A stretch of DNA of 64,000 nt from Pseudomonas sp. Tri1 (GCF_017968885.1 NZ_CP072913.1:5682501-5746500); one strand, 5' to 3'. Shown: positions 1 to 10,692, numbered from the stretch's first letter. The notes: a model not told the origin generated them from the letters alone. Made by a program: numbers and translations.

Positions 1-94
1 CATCTTTGATTTCTCGCGGAGTAACTTGTGATGCTGATAATCTGTTGACTAGCAGTCTGACCCCACAAGCACCCACACGAATTGCTTGATTCAG

Positions 95-107
95 TTGTTA
101 AAGAGCG
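95..107 (-). promoter_or_regulatory. boxA antitermination element of the rRNA leader
   Basis: Read on the minus strand the sequence is CGCTCTTTAACAA, which matches the bacterial rRNA boxA (GCTCTTTAACAA). It lies downstream of the rrn promoters and ahead of a 16S gene that must start to the left of position 1. In transcription it would load the Nus antitermination complex. Confidence 0.85.
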
Positions 108-142
108 GTTGGTTAAGAGCTTTCGTCTCAACCGAGGCGCGC

Positions 143-170
143 ATTCTACAGCGCCCGGTGTATCTGTCAA
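143..170 (-). promoter_or_regulatory. rRNA operon promoter, proximal copy
   Basis: On the minus strand there is TTGACA (165-170), a 16-bp spacer and TAGAAT (143-148), followed by a GC-rich discriminator (GCGCGC), which is usual for stringently controlled rRNA promoters. The DNA upstream of the -35 is AT-rich and could act as an UP element. Transcription runs left into the rrn leader. Confidence 0.88.
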
Positions 171-262
171 GCGGTTATTTTAAGAAGTTTCCAAAGTTTC
201 GCTTGGGAAACATCAACAACTTCAACCACTTGCGCTTCCGATCTCTCGTTAGCGGGAGGCGA

Positions 263-290
263 ATTCTACAGCGTTACTCGCTGCTGTCAA
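263..290 (-). promoter_or_regulatory. rRNA operon promoter, middle copy
   Basis: Minus-strand TTGACA (285-290), 16-bp spacer, TAGAAT (263-268), preceded by an A-rich stretch. It has the same architecture and spacer length as the proximal promoter 120 bp downstream. Confidence 0.87.
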
Positions 291-466
291 CACCTCTTTT
301 TCTCCGCTTTCGACCGAGAAGATCGAATCGCTGACAAGGCCAAATAAACACTACCTTATCAACTGCTTCCTGGCTTCGATGAACTGAAGCCCGGCACCTT
401 CAAAACATGGTTAACTCATTGAAACTCAAGGAGTTTTCCGTTTCGACTGCGTCGGAAGTGGGGCGA

Positions 467-494
467 ATTATAGACGTCCAGAATTTGCCGTCAA
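467..494 (-). promoter_or_regulatory. rRNA operon promoter, distal copy
   Basis: Minus-strand TTGACG (489-494), 16-bp spacer, TATAAT (467-472). It starts only 8 bp after the msrQ stop codon, so the rrn control region directly abuts msrQ. It is the third promoter in the array with a 16-bp spacer. From 1 to 501 I see no protein gene. Confidence 0.8.
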
Positions 495-501
495 CCCTTA
501 A

Positions 502-1122
502 TTACGCTTTTGTCGCACAAGAAGTTTTCTTACCCATTAATCGCGGGATCCGGCGCATCACCGGCGGAACTCTCAACATCAATAATACGACGCCTATAAA
601 GGCGTAAATCGACCACTCCTTCAGATCCGCCCGCACGATCCACAACATATGCAGTAGCCCAAGCCCCAGGATCAGATAAACCAGGCGATGCAGCTTCTTC
701 CAGCGCGTGCCGAGTCGCCTCTGACTGTAGCGATTGGAGGTGATCGCCAGCGCTAACAAGCCGAGAAACCCAAGCGCCCCGACAATAATGTAAGGCCGTT
801 TGCTCAATTCAACGCCCAGTTGCGACCAGTCGAACCCCAGGATGAACGCCGCATACCCACTCAAATGCAGCACCACATAAGTAAAGCACCACAACCCCAA
901 CTGGCGCCGGACCGCGATCCACCCTGCCCACCCCGTCAGTTTTTGCAGCGGAGTCATACTCAGAGTGATCAACAATAGGATCAAAGTCCCTAACCCAAGC
1001 CGATCCACCAGCACCTTGCCGGGATCTGGCCCCAACGAGCTCGTCAATGCCTGGTAAAGCCAGAGCAACGGCCAGACCGCCGCAGCGAGAAAGACGCCGA
1101 CCCGCCATGCTGGGAAACGCAT
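502..1122 (-). CDS. msrQ: MsrQ, heme-binding membrane subunit of the MsrPQ reductase
   Basis: 206 residues with about six hydrophobic segments, matching the ferric-reductase-like MsrQ (YedZ) family. MsrQ is an inner-membrane heme b protein that passes quinone-pool electrons to periplasmic MsrP. Several histidines sit in or near membrane segments (for example in the LHLSGYAAF and KKLHRLVYL regions), as expected for heme ligands. Its ATG overlaps the msrP stop by one base (TGATG), so the two are translationally coupled. Its own stop is 8 bp from the distal rrn promoter. Length is typical for the family. Confidence 0.93.
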   Translation of the reverse strand: MRFPAWRVGVFLAAAVWPLLWLYQALTSSLGPDPGKVLVDRLGLGTLILLLITLSMTPLQKLTGWAGWIAVRRQLGLWCFTYVVLHLSGYAAFILGFDWSQLGVELSKRPYIIVGALGFLGLLALAITSNRYSQRRLGTRWKKLHRLVYLILGLGLLHMLWIVRADLKEWSIYAFIGVVLLMLRVPPVMRRIPRLMGKKTSCATKA

Positions 1123-2135
1123 CAGTAGTCCTTCCTCAAGTCCATCCCTGCATATAAAGAAGCGACTTCATCCTGATAGCCGTTGAACATCAACGTATCG
1201 CGCACATTAGGGCTGAAAAGCCCACTCGGCAAACGGCGCTCATGTGCCTGGGTCCAGCGCGGGTGGTCGACCGTCGGATTGACGTTGGCATAGAAACCGT
1301 ACTCGTCGGACGCAATGCTTTGCCAGGTCGTCTTCGGCTGCTCGCTCACCAGGCTGATACGCACAATCGACTTCACACTTTTAAAACCGTATTTCCACGG
1401 CACCACCAATCGCAACGGCGCGCCGTTCTGATTGGGCAACTCCCGTCCGTACATCCCTACCGCCAGGATAGCCAGCGGGTTCATCGCCTCATCCAGTCGC
1501 AAGCCCTCGACATAAGGCCAGTCGATCAAGGCAAAGCCAGACCGCTGCCCCGGCATGGTCTTGGGGTCTTGCAAGGTTTCGAAGCGGATGTACTTCGCTT
1601 TGGAGGTCGGCTCAATCTGCTTGAGCAGCGCGGAAATGGGAAAGCCGAGCCAAGGAATGACCATCGACCAGGCTTCGACACAACGCAGACGATAGATACG
1701 CTCCTCCAACTGATAGGGCTTCATGAAGTCTTCCAACCCATAGCGCCCTGGCTTACCCACCTCCCCGTCCACCACCACACTCCAAGGTTCGGTTTTCAAG
1801 GATCCGGCATTCGCCGCCGGATCCCCCTTGTCAGTCCCGAACTCATAGAAGTTGTTGTAATGAGTGGCGTCTTTGAACGGAGTGATGGGCTCATTCTTGA
1901 CCGTGACCGCCCCCCATTGGGTGGCCGGCAATTTCTCGGCAAACCAGGATGGCGCCTTGCCAGGCTCGACATCAGCATAACGCGCCGCATCGGCAGCACC
2001 GGCCCAACGCGGCAGGCTGCCTACGGCGAGGCCAGCCATCGTCGCACCCAGCATTTGACGACGCGATAAATAGAAGGATTCAGGCGTGACGTCCGATTCA
2101 CTGCAGTCGGACGACTTGGGGATCTTGATCAGCAT
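1122..2135 (-). CDS. msrP: MsrP, molybdopterin methionine sulfoxide reductase
   Basis: 337 residues. MsrP (YedY) repairs methionine sulfoxide in periplasmic proteins. The N-terminus has a Tat signal: the twin arginine SRRQMLG at residues 24-30, then a hydrophobic stretch ending near AGAADA (45-50). The molybdenum-ligand cysteine is C152 in YRLRCVEAW. The sulfite-oxidase-like Mo-MPT fold occupies the rest. It is first in the msrPQ pair. The window shows no msrRS-type regulator beside it. Confidence 0.95.
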   Translation of the reverse strand: MLIKIPKSSDCSESDVTPESFYLSRRQMLGATMAGLAVGSLPRWAGAADAARYADVEPGKAPSWFAEKLPATQWGAVTVKNEPITPFKDATHYNNFYEFGTDKGDPAANAGSLKTEPWSVVVDGEVGKPGRYGLEDFMKPYQLEERIYRLRCVEAWSMVIPWLGFPISALLKQIEPTSKAKYIRFETLQDPKTMPGQRSGFALIDWPYVEGLRLDEAMNPLAILAVGMYGRELPNQNGAPLRLVVPWKYGFKSVKSIVRISLVSEQPKTTWQSIASDEYGFYANVNPTVDHPRWTQAHERRLPSGLFSPNVRDTLMFNGYQDEVASLYAGMDLRKDY

Positions 2136-2198
2136 GGCAACTCCGCAGTATTGGAGGGTAGGTGCACCAATAGACTGCGGAGTATGGGGGAAATTACA

Positions 2199-3056
2199 TC
2201 ACTCGGCGCTTTTGTGGCGACGCAGGCGCAACAGGTATTGAACCGGACCCGATGCAGCGTAGGCGAGGAACACCAGCAACAGAATACGTGGCGGATCACT
2301 GAAGACCACCGCGAACACCAGCACCACCGCCAGAATCGCAACGAACGGCACGCGCCCCTTCAGATCCAACTCCTTGAAGCTGTTGTACTTGATGTTGCTG
2401 ACCATCAGCATCCCGGCCGCCGCAACCAATAGCGCCACCAGGAAGGACATTTTCGAACCCTGGATGCCATAGTCGCTGAATGCCCAGACCACACCCGCCA
2501 CCACACCTGCCGCAGCCGGGCTGGCCAAGCCAATGAAGTAGCGCTTGTCAGCCTTGCCTACTTGCGTATTGAAACGCGCCAGACGCAGTGCCGCACCCGC
2601 CACGTAGATGAAGGCGACCATCCAGCCGACCTTGCCCATATCCCCCAGCGCCCAGCCGAATGCCAGCAAGGCCGGCGCCACGCCAAAGGCGACCATGTCG
2701 GACAGCGAATCATATTCGGCGCCGAACGCGCTTTGGGTATTGGTCATGCGGGCCACGCGGCCGTCCAGACCGTCAAGCACCATGGCGACAAAGATCGCAA
2801 TGGCAGCGAAGGCGAAGTAACGACTCGCCCCGGCACTGTCGCCAGCGCTCAAGGCGGCCTGGGCGCTCATGGAACTGATGATGGAATAGAAACCGGCGAA
2901 CAGGTTCGCGGTGGTGAACAGATTCGGCAGCAGATAGATGCCACGATGCCGGACCTTACGGCCTTCAGCGTCATGGCCTTCTTCGACGTGCTCATCGATG
3001 GGTAGCAGGCTTTCAGCGTCAGGAGCCTGGTTTGGCTCGTCGGGACGTTCGCTCAT
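2199..3056 (-). CDS. pssA: CDP-diacylglycerol-serine O-phosphatidyltransferase
   Basis: 285 residues. It makes phosphatidylserine from CDP-diacylglycerol and serine, the first step to phosphatidylethanolamine. The CDP-alcohol phosphotransferase signature DG-x2-G-x-A-R-x8-G-x3-D-x3-D begins at DGLDGRVAR and runs into EYDSLSD. It is a multi-span membrane protein with a soluble charged N-terminus of about 40 residues. It lies 144 bp downstream of ilvC, behind the ilvC terminator, so it is probably transcribed separately. Confidence 0.95.
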   Translation of the reverse strand: MSERPDEPNQAPDAESLLPIDEHVEEGHDAEGRKVRHRGIYLLPNLFTTANLFAGFYSIISSMSAQAALSAGDSAGASRYFAFAAIAIFVAMVLDGLDGRVARMTNTQSAFGAEYDSLSDMVAFGVAPALLAFGWALGDMGKVGWMVAFIYVAGAALRLARFNTQVGKADKRYFIGLASPAAAGVVAGVVWAFSDYGIQGSKMSFLVALLVAAAGMLMVSNIKYNSFKELDLKGRVPFVAILAVVLVFAVVFSDPPRILLLVFLAYAASGPVQYLLRLRRHKSAE

Positions 3057-3157
3057 GGACAGTACCTTGCAACGGTGTGAAAAAATTCGACAGGTGTCTG
3101 GGACGACGGTTCGGCCGCAAACGATGCAGCTTTATACCAGAAGCCACCGCCCAAACG

Positions 3158-3184
3158 AAAAAACGCGGCCAAGGCCGCGTTTTT
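3158..3184 (-). terminator. Rho-independent terminator after ilvC
   Basis: A perfect stem, ACGCGGCC/GGCCGCGT with an AA loop, is flanked by A and T runs on both sides. It ends ilvC transcription on the minus strand before pssA. The A-run would also let it work on the plus strand. Confidence 0.85.
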
Positions 3185-3200
3185 CGATCAGGCTCGCGAC

Positions 3201-4226
<1,026 letters not shown>

Positions 4227-4261
4227 CTATATCCGGCCGTTCAGGCCATTCGCTAATTTGG

Positions 4262-4753
4262 TTAGATGCTCAGTACTTTGTCGCCACGGGCAATCCCGGT
4301 GACGCCACTGCGTACGGTTTCCAGAATCGAGGCAGTGCCGATCGATTGAATGAAGCTGTCGAGCTTGTCGCTGGTACCGGTCAACTGAACGGTATAGACG
4401 CTGGCGCTGACATCGACGATCTGCCCACGATAAATATCGGTAGTGCGTTTGATCTCGGCGCGCTGGGCGCCGGTGGCCTTGACCTTGACCAGCATCAGCT
4501 CGCGCTCGATGTGAGCGCTTTCCGACAGGTCCACCAGCTTGACCACCTCGATCAGCTTGTTCAGGTTTTTGGTGATCTGCTCGATGACTTCATCGTGACC
4601 CACAGTGGTCAGCGTCAGACGCGACAGGGTCGGGTCTTCGGTTGGCGCCACGGTCAGGCTTTCGATGTTGTAGTTGCGCTGCGAAAACAGGCCCACAACA
4701 CGAGACAGAGCACCCGGTTCGTTTTCCAGAAGCAGGGAAATAATATGTCGCAT
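4262..4753 (-). CDS. ilvH: Acetolactate synthase small (regulatory) subunit
   Basis: 163 residues from the ATG at 4753 (MRHIISLLLENEPGALS). An upstream in-frame codon exists, but this start gives the family length and begins exactly at the ACT domain. The N-terminal ACT domain (about 4-78) binds valine for feedback inhibition, and a C-terminal ALS_ss_C domain follows. It starts 2 bp after the ilvI stop, so it is coupled to the catalytic subunit. Confidence 0.96.
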   Translation of the reverse strand: MRHIISLLLENEPGALSRVVGLFSQRNYNIESLTVAPTEDPTLSRLTLTTVGHDEVIEQITKNLNKLIEVVKLVDLSESAHIERELMLVKVKATGAQRAEIKRTTDIYRGQIVDVSASVYTVQLTGTSDKLDSFIQSIGTASILETVRSGVTGIARGDKVLSI

Positions 4754-4755
4754 GA

Positions 4756-6480
4756 TTAGGTACGCTCCGTCTTGCTCAGCCACATATCGCGCATGGAGCC
4801 GTCTTTGATTTGCATCGGGTAGACGTGCTCACTGGTGTCGACCGCAATATCGATCACCACCAGGCGATCCTTCATGGCGAACGCCTCCTCCATCTTCGAC
4901 TTCAAATCTTTCGATTCGGTGATGCGTACGCCGACGTGACCGTAAGCCTCTGCCAGCTTGACGAAATCAGGCAGCGATTCCATGTAGGAGTGCGAGTGGC
5001 GGCTGCCGTAGCTCATGTCTTGCCACTGGCGAACCATACCCAACACACCGTTGTTCAGGATCACGATCTTCACCGGCAATCCGTATTGCAGGCAGGTGGA
5101 CAGTTCCTGGATGTTCATCTGGATGCTGCCCTCGCCCGTGACGCAGGCAACGTCGGCATCCGGGAAGCTCAACTTGATACCCATGGCCGCCGGGAAACCG
5201 AAGCCCATGGTGCCCAGGCCACCGGAGTTGATCCAGCGGTTGGGTTTGTCGAACTTGTAGTACTGCGCGGCGAACATCTGGTGCTGGCCCACGTCGGAGG
5301 TCACAAAGGCATCGCCCTTGGTCACTTCGCACAGGGTTTCGATCACGGTCTGCGGTTTGATTACGCTGCCATCGCCCTTGTCATAGGGGAACAGGCCGCG
5401 ATCACCGCGCCACTCATCAATCTGCTTCCACCAACTGGCCACGGACTCTTTGTTCGGAGCCTCGCCGATTTCCTTGAGGATGGCGACCATTTCGGTCAGT
5501 ACACTCTCAACAGGACCGACAATCGGCACGTCTGCCTTGATGGTCTTGGAGATGGACGCCGGGTCGATATCGATGTGGATGATCTTGGCGTTAGGGCTGA
5601 ACTTCGCCGGCCCGTTGATGACACGGTCGTCGAAACGCGCGCCGACCGCCAGGATCACATCGGCATGGTGCATCGCCAGGTTGGCGGTGTAGCTGCCGTG
5701 CATGCCGAGCATGCCAATGAACTGACGATCAGTGCCCGGATAGGCACCCAGGCCCATCAGAGTATTGGTCACTGGCAGGTTGAGCATCTTTGCCAGTTCA
5801 GTCAGCGGCGCAGAGCCACCGCCGAGGATCACGCCACCACCCGAGTAAAGCACCGGGCGCTTGGCCGCCAAGAGCATTTCGGCTGCCTTGCGGATTTGCC
5901 CGGAGTGGCCGCGTACGGCCGGGCTGTAGGAACGCAGCTTGGCTTTTTTCGGGAAGATGTATTCGAACTTCTCGGCCGGGTTGGTCATGTCTTTTGGAAC
6001 ATCGACCACGACCGGGCCCGGACGACCGGATTCAGCCAGGTAGAAGGCCTTCTTCATGACTTCCGGGATTTCCGATGCGTGCTTGATCATGAAGCTGTGC
6101 TTCACGATCGGCCGGGAGATACCGATCATGTCGGTTTCCTGGAATGCATCGGTGCCGACCATGGTGCTAGGCACCTGGCCGGAGATGATCACCATCGGGA
6201 TGGAGTCCATGTACGCCGTGGCGATACCGGTGATGGCGTTCGTGGCGCCTGGACCGGAAGTCACCAGTACCACGCCGGCCTTGCCGGTGGCACGGGCATA
6301 GCCGTCAGCCATATGGGTCGCTGCTTGCTCGTGACGAACCAGAATGTGGGTCACTTCCGGTTCTTTGAACAGAGCATCATAGACATGAAGAAGAGCACCA
6401 CCCGGGTACCCGTAGATATATTTGACGCCTTCGTCACGCAAAAAGCGGACGAGCATCTCACCGCCAGATAAAAGCTCCAC
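4756..6480 (-). CDS. ilvI: Acetolactate synthase large (catalytic) subunit
   Basis: 574 residues from a GTG at 6478-6480 ([11 protein letters not shown]), which has a GAGGTG ribosome site just upstream. A longer in-frame reading to 6558 adds 26 residues that do not look like the family. It condenses pyruvate with pyruvate or 2-oxobutyrate using ThDP. Visible parts are the ThDP glutamate region ([18 protein letters not shown]), the central FAD-binding domain, and the C-terminal ThDP/Mg motif starting at [12 protein letters not shown]. It is first in the ilvI-ilvH-ilvC operon. Pseudomonas annotations call it ilvI or ilvB. Confidence 0.95.
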   Translation of the reverse strand: MELLSGGEMLVRFLRDEGVKYIYGYPGGALLHVYDALFKEPEVTHILVRHEQAATHMADGYARATGKAGVVLVTSGPGATNAITGIATAYMDSIPMVIISGQVPSTMVGTDAFQETDMIGISRPIVKHSFMIKHASEIPEVMKKAFYLAESGRPGPVVVDVPKDMTNPAEKFEYIFPKKAKLRSYSPAVRGHSGQIRKAAEMLLAAKRPVLYSGGGVILGGGSAPLTELAKMLNLPVTNTLMGLGAYPGTDRQFIGMLGMHGSYTANLAMHHADVILAVGARFDDRVINGPAKFSPNAKIIHIDIDPASISKTIKADVPIVGPVESVLTEMVAILKEIGEAPNKESVASWWKQIDEWRGDRGLFPYDKGDGSVIKPQTVIETLCEVTKGDAFVTSDVGQHQMFAAQYYKFDKPNRWINSGGLGTMGFGFPAAMGIKLSFPDADVACVTGEGSIQMNIQELSTCLQYGLPVKIVILNNGVLGMVRQWQDMSYGSRHSHSYMESLPDFVKLAEAYGHVGVRITESKDLKSKMEEAFAMKDRLVVIDIAVDTSEHVYPMQIKDGSMRDMWLSKTERT

Positions 6481-6744
6481 GTTGTTCACCTCTAAAACGC
6501 CAGAATACCGCCCCTCAACAGGGACGGGTCTTAATAGGTTTACTTCTCGGCAGAGCATGAGCGACGGTGGTCGCCGACTACGTCAGCACTGACTGAGCAA
6601 GTATTGGGATCGTCCCAAGTGTTGCGGGCCTTTCCCACCCAGCGCGAGGTAACGCGTTGCGGGTGTAACAGGTCGGCGCGGATGTGCGCCTCATGATCTG
6701 CCGAGTGGGTCTGCTTCTGGCAGTCCCTCTACAGCGGACTTTGG

Positions 6745-6773
6745 ATTCTTCTGTTTCGCCCTGTGCAAGTCAA
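6745..6773 (-). promoter_or_regulatory. Possible ilvIHC promoter with a long leader
   Basis: Minus-strand TTGACT (6768-6773), 17-bp spacer, AAGAAT (6745-6750). If used, it gives an untranslated leader of about 250 nt before ilvI. The leader contains GC-rich inverted segments (around 6630-6665), but I could not see a clear leader peptide rich in Leu/Val/Ile codons. The 6481-6879 gap holds nothing else I can name. Confidence 0.35.
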
Positions 6774-6879
6774 GTCGTCAATGTGCTTTATTCGAAGTAA
6801 CCGCATGAGAACGCAAGAAAAAACCTTTAAACGGCAACTGTGTTAGCTTCAATTGCGCAACCCATGACAAGGAAACAGC

Positions 6880-7302
6880 ATGCGAATGTTCTTCTTGACG
6901 GCCAGCCTGATGGTTGGCCTGAGCCCGATGTGCATGGCCGGCCAGGTCTACAAATGGGTCGACGCCCAGGGCGTGACCCACTTCGGGGCCCAGCCACCCG
7001 AGGGCACCGAGGCCTCGACCGTGATCAAGTCTTCACCGTCCGTCGCCAAACCGCCAGCACCGCCTTCTGGTGGGCCCATAGGCGACCAGAAGGCGATCGA
7101 TAAAGAGGTGAAGAAACAGATTGCCGAGCAGGAAGCTCAGCTCAAGGCATTTTGCGAACAGGCCAGGACCAACCTGGCGCAGTTGCAAAACAACCCAAGA
7201 GTTCGCGAGGACGTTGAGGGGGAAATGCGCCGCCTATCTGACGAAGAGCGACGCCAGCGCATCGATGAAACGCGCAAGCAGATCGAAGAGCACTGCCAGT
7301 AA
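6880..7302 (+). CDS. DUF4124 domain-containing secreted protein
   Basis: 140 residues. A signal peptide (about residues 1-20, ending in CMAGQ) leads into the DUF4124 motif VYKWVDAQGVTHFG. This is followed by a Pro/Ser-rich linker and a charged, probably helical C-terminal half (residues 70-140). It is likely periplasmic and its function is unknown. The start is supported by the AAGGA site 8 bp upstream. It is divergent from ilvI and convergent with yqcC, whose stop is 6 bp away. Confidence 0.85.
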   Translation: MRMFFLTASLMVGLSPMCMAGQVYKWVDAQGVTHFGAQPPEGTEASTVIKSSPSVAKPPAPPSGGPIGDQKAIDKEVKKQIAEQEAQLKAFCEQARTNLAQLQNNPRVREDVEGEMRRLSDEERRQRIDETRKQIEEHCQ

Positions 7303-7308
7303 CGTCGG

Positions 7309-7638
7309 TCAGCCGACGCTGCTGATCATCTGATCGAACTGCGCCAACAGCCGCTGCAACTCCATACCCTGCCCTGGCCGCTGGGCATAGACCATTTCAG
7401 CCATGGCCAGGATGCCCGAGGCGTTGGGCAGCGGCAGGTCATTTTCCAGGATGGCTTTCATCCGCGGCAGGAAAATCCATTGCAGCCATTGCTCGAAGTC
7501 CAAGGTGTCGACCGCGAACGGCTCGACACTGGCCAAGGCCTCGGCCGAAGGCGAAACGCTGCTCCACCAGCCCTGAACCCGCAGCTCCCGTTCGATCAGC
7601 AGCAACTGATCGGCTATCAGGGGAAAACGCGTATCCAT
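7309..7638 (-). CDS. YqcC family protein (DUF446)
   Basis: 109 residues, all-helical in appearance, with the conserved FEQWLQWIFLPRM core of the YqcC family. Its function is not established; in enterobacteria yqcC lies next to a tRNA pseudouridine synthase gene. Here it is the last gene of an mrcB-lipoprotein-yqcC set, and its start overlaps the end of the lipoprotein gene by one base. Confidence 0.85.
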   Translation of the reverse strand: MDTRFPLIADQLLLIERELRVQGWWSSVSPSAEALASVEPFAVDTLDFEQWLQWIFLPRMKAILENDLPLPNASGILAMAEMVYAQRPGQGMELQRLLAQFDQMISSVG

Positions 7639-8357
7639 CAGAGCGAAACCTTGGCCTTCTGGCGTGCCAGCGCCGCACCCGCAGAATCGCCTTGCTTCTC
7701 ACGAGCCTGGGCGATCAATTCCCACAGGCTGGCCTGAAGTGCCGGACGCCCACTGGTAAATGTCAGGCCACGACGGGCGAGCTGTTCGGCTTGCGGCGCA
7801 TCCCCCTGGGCCATGCGCACCTGGGCCAAGCGATAAAGCACCTGCGGCTCGCGCGGCGCTACCCGCTGGGCACGCTCCAAGCTCGAAGAAGCACCGTTGA
7901 GGTCCCCTCCGGCCTGCTGCTGTTGTGCCGTGGTAAGCAGGGCCAGCACCGGACCGTCCAGTTGCTCATCGGCGGACAAACCACCCGCACTGGCCGGCGG
8001 AATACTGCTCGGCGTCGAAGGCATGCTGTAACTACCCTGATCGATCGGCGAGGTCTCGATAGGGCCAGGCGTGATGGGACCTGGCGTGATCGGCGTACTG
8101 CTGATCGGTGCCGAGGTCGTGGCGCCACCCCCCGGTACCATCACGACGACACCGCTGTCGCCCTGGGGAATCGCCTGGGCCTGGCCCTGCACCGGCCGCT
8201 TCACCGTCGTTTGCCGGAAACCACCGTTGGCCGAGATCCGCTCGCTGTTGGAAACGGCGGTGCCGGAGTCAACGACCGGAATCGAACCACGCTGTACGGT
8301 GGAACAGCCACTGAGCAAAGCCACGGCAGTTACCGCTGGAATCAACCACTTGTTCAC
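7638..8357 (-). CDS. TPR lipoprotein beside PBP1b, candidate LpoP-type activator
   Basis: 239 residues from a GTG start with a GAGGG site. The signal peptide ends in the lipobox LLSGC (C18), so it is a lipoprotein. Residues 45-120 form a Pro/Thr/Ser-rich linker with repeated PITPGPI units. Residues 125-235 contain two to three tetratricopeptide-like helical pairs (ALLTTAQQQQAGG..., VLYRLAQVRMAQGD...). It lies 17 bp downstream of mrcB on the same strand. P. aeruginosa uses a TPR lipoprotein, LpoP, to activate PBP1b, and context plus architecture suggest the same role here. That assignment is an inference. Confidence 0.75.
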   Translation of the reverse strand: MNKWLIPAVTAVALLSGCSTVQRGSIPVVDSGTAVSNSERISANGGFRQTTVKRPVQGQAQAIPQGDSGVVVMVPGGGATTSAPISSTPITPGPITPGPIETSPIDQGSYSMPSTPSSIPPASAGGLSADEQLDGPVLALLTTAQQQQAGGDLNGASSSLERAQRVAPREPQVLYRLAQVRMAQGDAPQAEQLARRGLTFTSGRPALQASLWELIAQAREKQGDSAGAALARQKAKVSL

Positions 8358-8373
8358 TTGAAACCCTCTTTGC

Positions 8374-10692
8374 TTAACGCATCCAATCTTTGACCCAATC
8401 CATCACCGATTCGGCGGGATTCGTGCCGCCACAGGCCGCACCGGGTGGTGGTTCGCTGCCGCGAATATACGGCATCTGTACCGCGCCCGGGCAATTGGCA
8501 TCGGAGCCTTGGCCTGTACGCGAATCGACCCAGGCCTGAACGATATTGTCCGGTTGCGGCATGTCCAGTGGCAACGGGTCGGCCTTGCGCATGAAACTGG
8601 TCCAGACCTGCAACGCGCCAGTGGCACCGGTGAACGGGGTCTTGCCGTTGTCATCACGCCCAAGCCAGACCACCGCCAGCAGATCCTGACTGAAACCGGC
8701 AAACCAACTGTCGCGCGAATCGTTACTGGTGCCGGTCTTGCCCGCCAGGTTCAGGGTCTTGGGCAACACGTTATAAACCGAGCTGCCGGTACCTTCACGC
8801 ATGACCCGCTGCATGGCGCTCTGGATCAGATAAATAGAAGCCGGATCAAAACGCTGCTGGATCTGGAACGGATAACGCTTGAGCGGTTCGCCATCGGCGG
8901 TCAGCACACTGCGAATCCCGCGCATCGGCGTATTGAAACCGCCGTTGGCCAGCGTCTGGTACATGGCGGCCACTTCGATTGGCGTGAGGCCGCCAGCCCC
9001 CAGCAACATTGACGGGAAAGCCGGGAATTCGCGGCTTACCCCCAGGCGCGCCAAGGTCTTGAGCACGTTCGGGACGCCGACTTCCAACCCAAGGCGAGCC
9101 GTCGAGAGGTTGTAGGAATGCGCCAGGCCCTGGTACAGGAACACCGTACCGTGGGAGCGGCGATCATAGTTCTGCGGCTTCCAGACTTGGCCATCCGCGC
9201 CCTTGACCGAGAAGGTCTCGTCCGACAACCAACTGGTCAGCGTGTACTGGCTCGGTTTCTCCAGGGCGGTGAGGTACACCGCCGGCTTGATCAGGGAACC
9301 GATCGGCCGCACCGCATCCAGCGCCCGGTTGAAGCCAGCGAAGCTGGCCTGGCGGCTGCCGATCATGGCCTGGACTTCGCCGGTTTCCGGGTTGGTCACC
9401 ACCATGGCGGCTTCAACTTCGTCGGCGCCCTTGCGCCCGCCCAGCCGCTTGAAGGTATCCTCGACCGACGCTTCGGCCTTCATCTGCAGGATCGGGTCGA
9501 AGCTGGTGAAAATGCGCAAGCCTTCTTCAGTCAAGTCTTCATCGCGGTAGTCTTCACGCAACTGGCGCTTGACCAGGTCCATGAAGCCAGGGAACGAACT
9601 GTCCGCCAGGCTGCCGCGTTTGGTCACGCCCAATGGCATCTTCTTCGCCGCTTCGACTTGCTCTGCGGTGGCCACGCCTTGTTGTTGCAGCAGGTCGAGA
9701 ACCAGGTTGCGCCGCTCGAGGGCACGCTCCGGATTACGCCGCGGGTTGTAGGAAGAAGGTCCCTTGACCATGCCCACCAGCAACGCCACCTGATGCAGCT
9801 TGAGTTCGGACAACGGCTGGCTGAAGAAGAACTGGCTGGCGAGGCCGAAGCCGTGCACCGCCCGCTGACCGTCCTGGCCGATAAATACCTCGTTGAGGTA
9901 GGCCTCCAGGATCTCCTGCTTGTCGTAGTGCAACTCCAACAGCAACGCCATCATGGCTTCGGTGAGCTTGCGGGTGAGGCTGCGCTCGTTGGTCAGGTAG
10001 AAGTTCTTGACCAACTGCTGGGTCAAGGTACTGCCACCCTGGCGCATATGGCCCGAGGACGTGTTGACCCAGATAGCCCGGGCAATCGACTTGGGCGAGA
10101 CGCCGAAGTGATGATAGAAGTCGCGGTCTTCGACGGCGATCAGCGTATCGAGCAGGAACGGCGGCACCTGATCGATCTTGATCAGGATCCGGTCTTCAAG
10201 GTTCTTGGGATACAGGCCACCAATGAGCAGCGGCTCGAGGCGCACCACCGACAGGCTCGCATTGTTGGCGCCGGTCAGTGCAGCCACATAGTCGCCGGAG
10301 AAACGCACCCGCACCGGTTGCGCCTGTTCCATGCCCTCGTAGAACTGGAAACCGCGGGTATTGAGGTCGACGGTATTACCATTGATCGAGGCCGCACCCG
10401 GACCATTGGCCACGCTTTCACGGCGATAACCCAAGGCATCGAGCTCGGTCAGGAAATCATCCTTGCTCAGCTTTTGTCCGACGAACAGCTCCAGCGGCCT
10501 GGCGTAGACCTTGGCCGGGATCGTCCAGCGCTTGCCGGAGAACTTCTCCTGGACCACCGCATCGAGGTAGACCGCAAAACCGGCGAGCACGACAAGGCCC
10601 ACCAGACTAAGTTTAAGGGCCCAGCCCAGCCAGGGCCGCAGACGGCTGGCGGGTGGTTTCTTGGGGGTACGGGAGGATCGGGTACGAGTCAT
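8374..10692 (-). CDS. mrcB: Penicillin-binding protein 1B (bifunctional PG synthase)
   Basis: 772 residues. It polymerises glycan strands and cross-links peptides at the inner membrane. There is a short basic cytoplasmic tail, one membrane segment (about 24-47) and a UB2H-like region (about 60-150). The GT51 glycosyltransferase follows, with its catalytic glutamate in VEDRDFYHHFG. The transpeptidase has the SxxK motif in GSLIKP, SxN in SYNLS and KTGTS near the end. It heads the operon with the TPR lipoprotein and yqcC, and is divergent from the kinase/ATPase gene. Confidence 0.96.
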   Translation of the reverse strand: MTRTRSSRTPKKPPASRLRPWLGWALKLSLVGLVVLAGFAVYLDAVVQEKFSGKRWTIPAKVYARPLELFVGQKLSKDDFLTELDALGYRRESVANGPGAASINGNTVDLNTRGFQFYEGMEQAQPVRVRFSGDYVAALTGANNASLSVVRLEPLLIGGLYPKNLEDRILIKIDQVPPFLLDTLIAVEDRDFYHHFGVSPKSIARAIWVNTSSGHMRQGGSTLTQQLVKNFYLTNERSLTRKLTEAMMALLLELHYDKQEILEAYLNEVFIGQDGQRAVHGFGLASQFFFSQPLSELKLHQVALLVGMVKGPSSYNPRRNPERALERRNLVLDLLQQQGVATAEQVEAAKKMPLGVTKRGSLADSSFPGFMDLVKRQLREDYRDEDLTEEGLRIFTSFDPILQMKAEASVEDTFKRLGGRKGADEVEAAMVVTNPETGEVQAMIGSRQASFAGFNRALDAVRPIGSLIKPAVYLTALEKPSQYTLTSWLSDETFSVKGADGQVWKPQNYDRRSHGTVFLYQGLAHSYNLSTARLGLEVGVPNVLKTLARLGVSREFPAFPSMLLGAGGLTPIEVAAMYQTLANGGFNTPMRGIRSVLTADGEPLKRYPFQIQQRFDPASIYLIQSAMQRVMREGTGSSVYNVLPKTLNLAGKTGTSNDSRDSWFAGFSQDLLAVVWLGRDDNGKTPFTGATGALQVWTSFMRKADPLPLDMPQPDNIVQAWVDSRTGQGSDANCPGAVQMPYIRGSEPPPGAACGGTNPAESVMDWVKDWMR

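Noticed and set aside
4810..6471. 553-residue open frame antisense to ilvI
   Set aside because: It covers the complete ilvI gene and shows no domain or ribosome site.
6550..6690. Possible leader peptide for ilv attenuation
   Set aside because: A minus-strand short frame starting MRRTSAPTC was read through, but it is not rich in Leu, Val or Ile codons and no terminator/antiterminator pair is clear.
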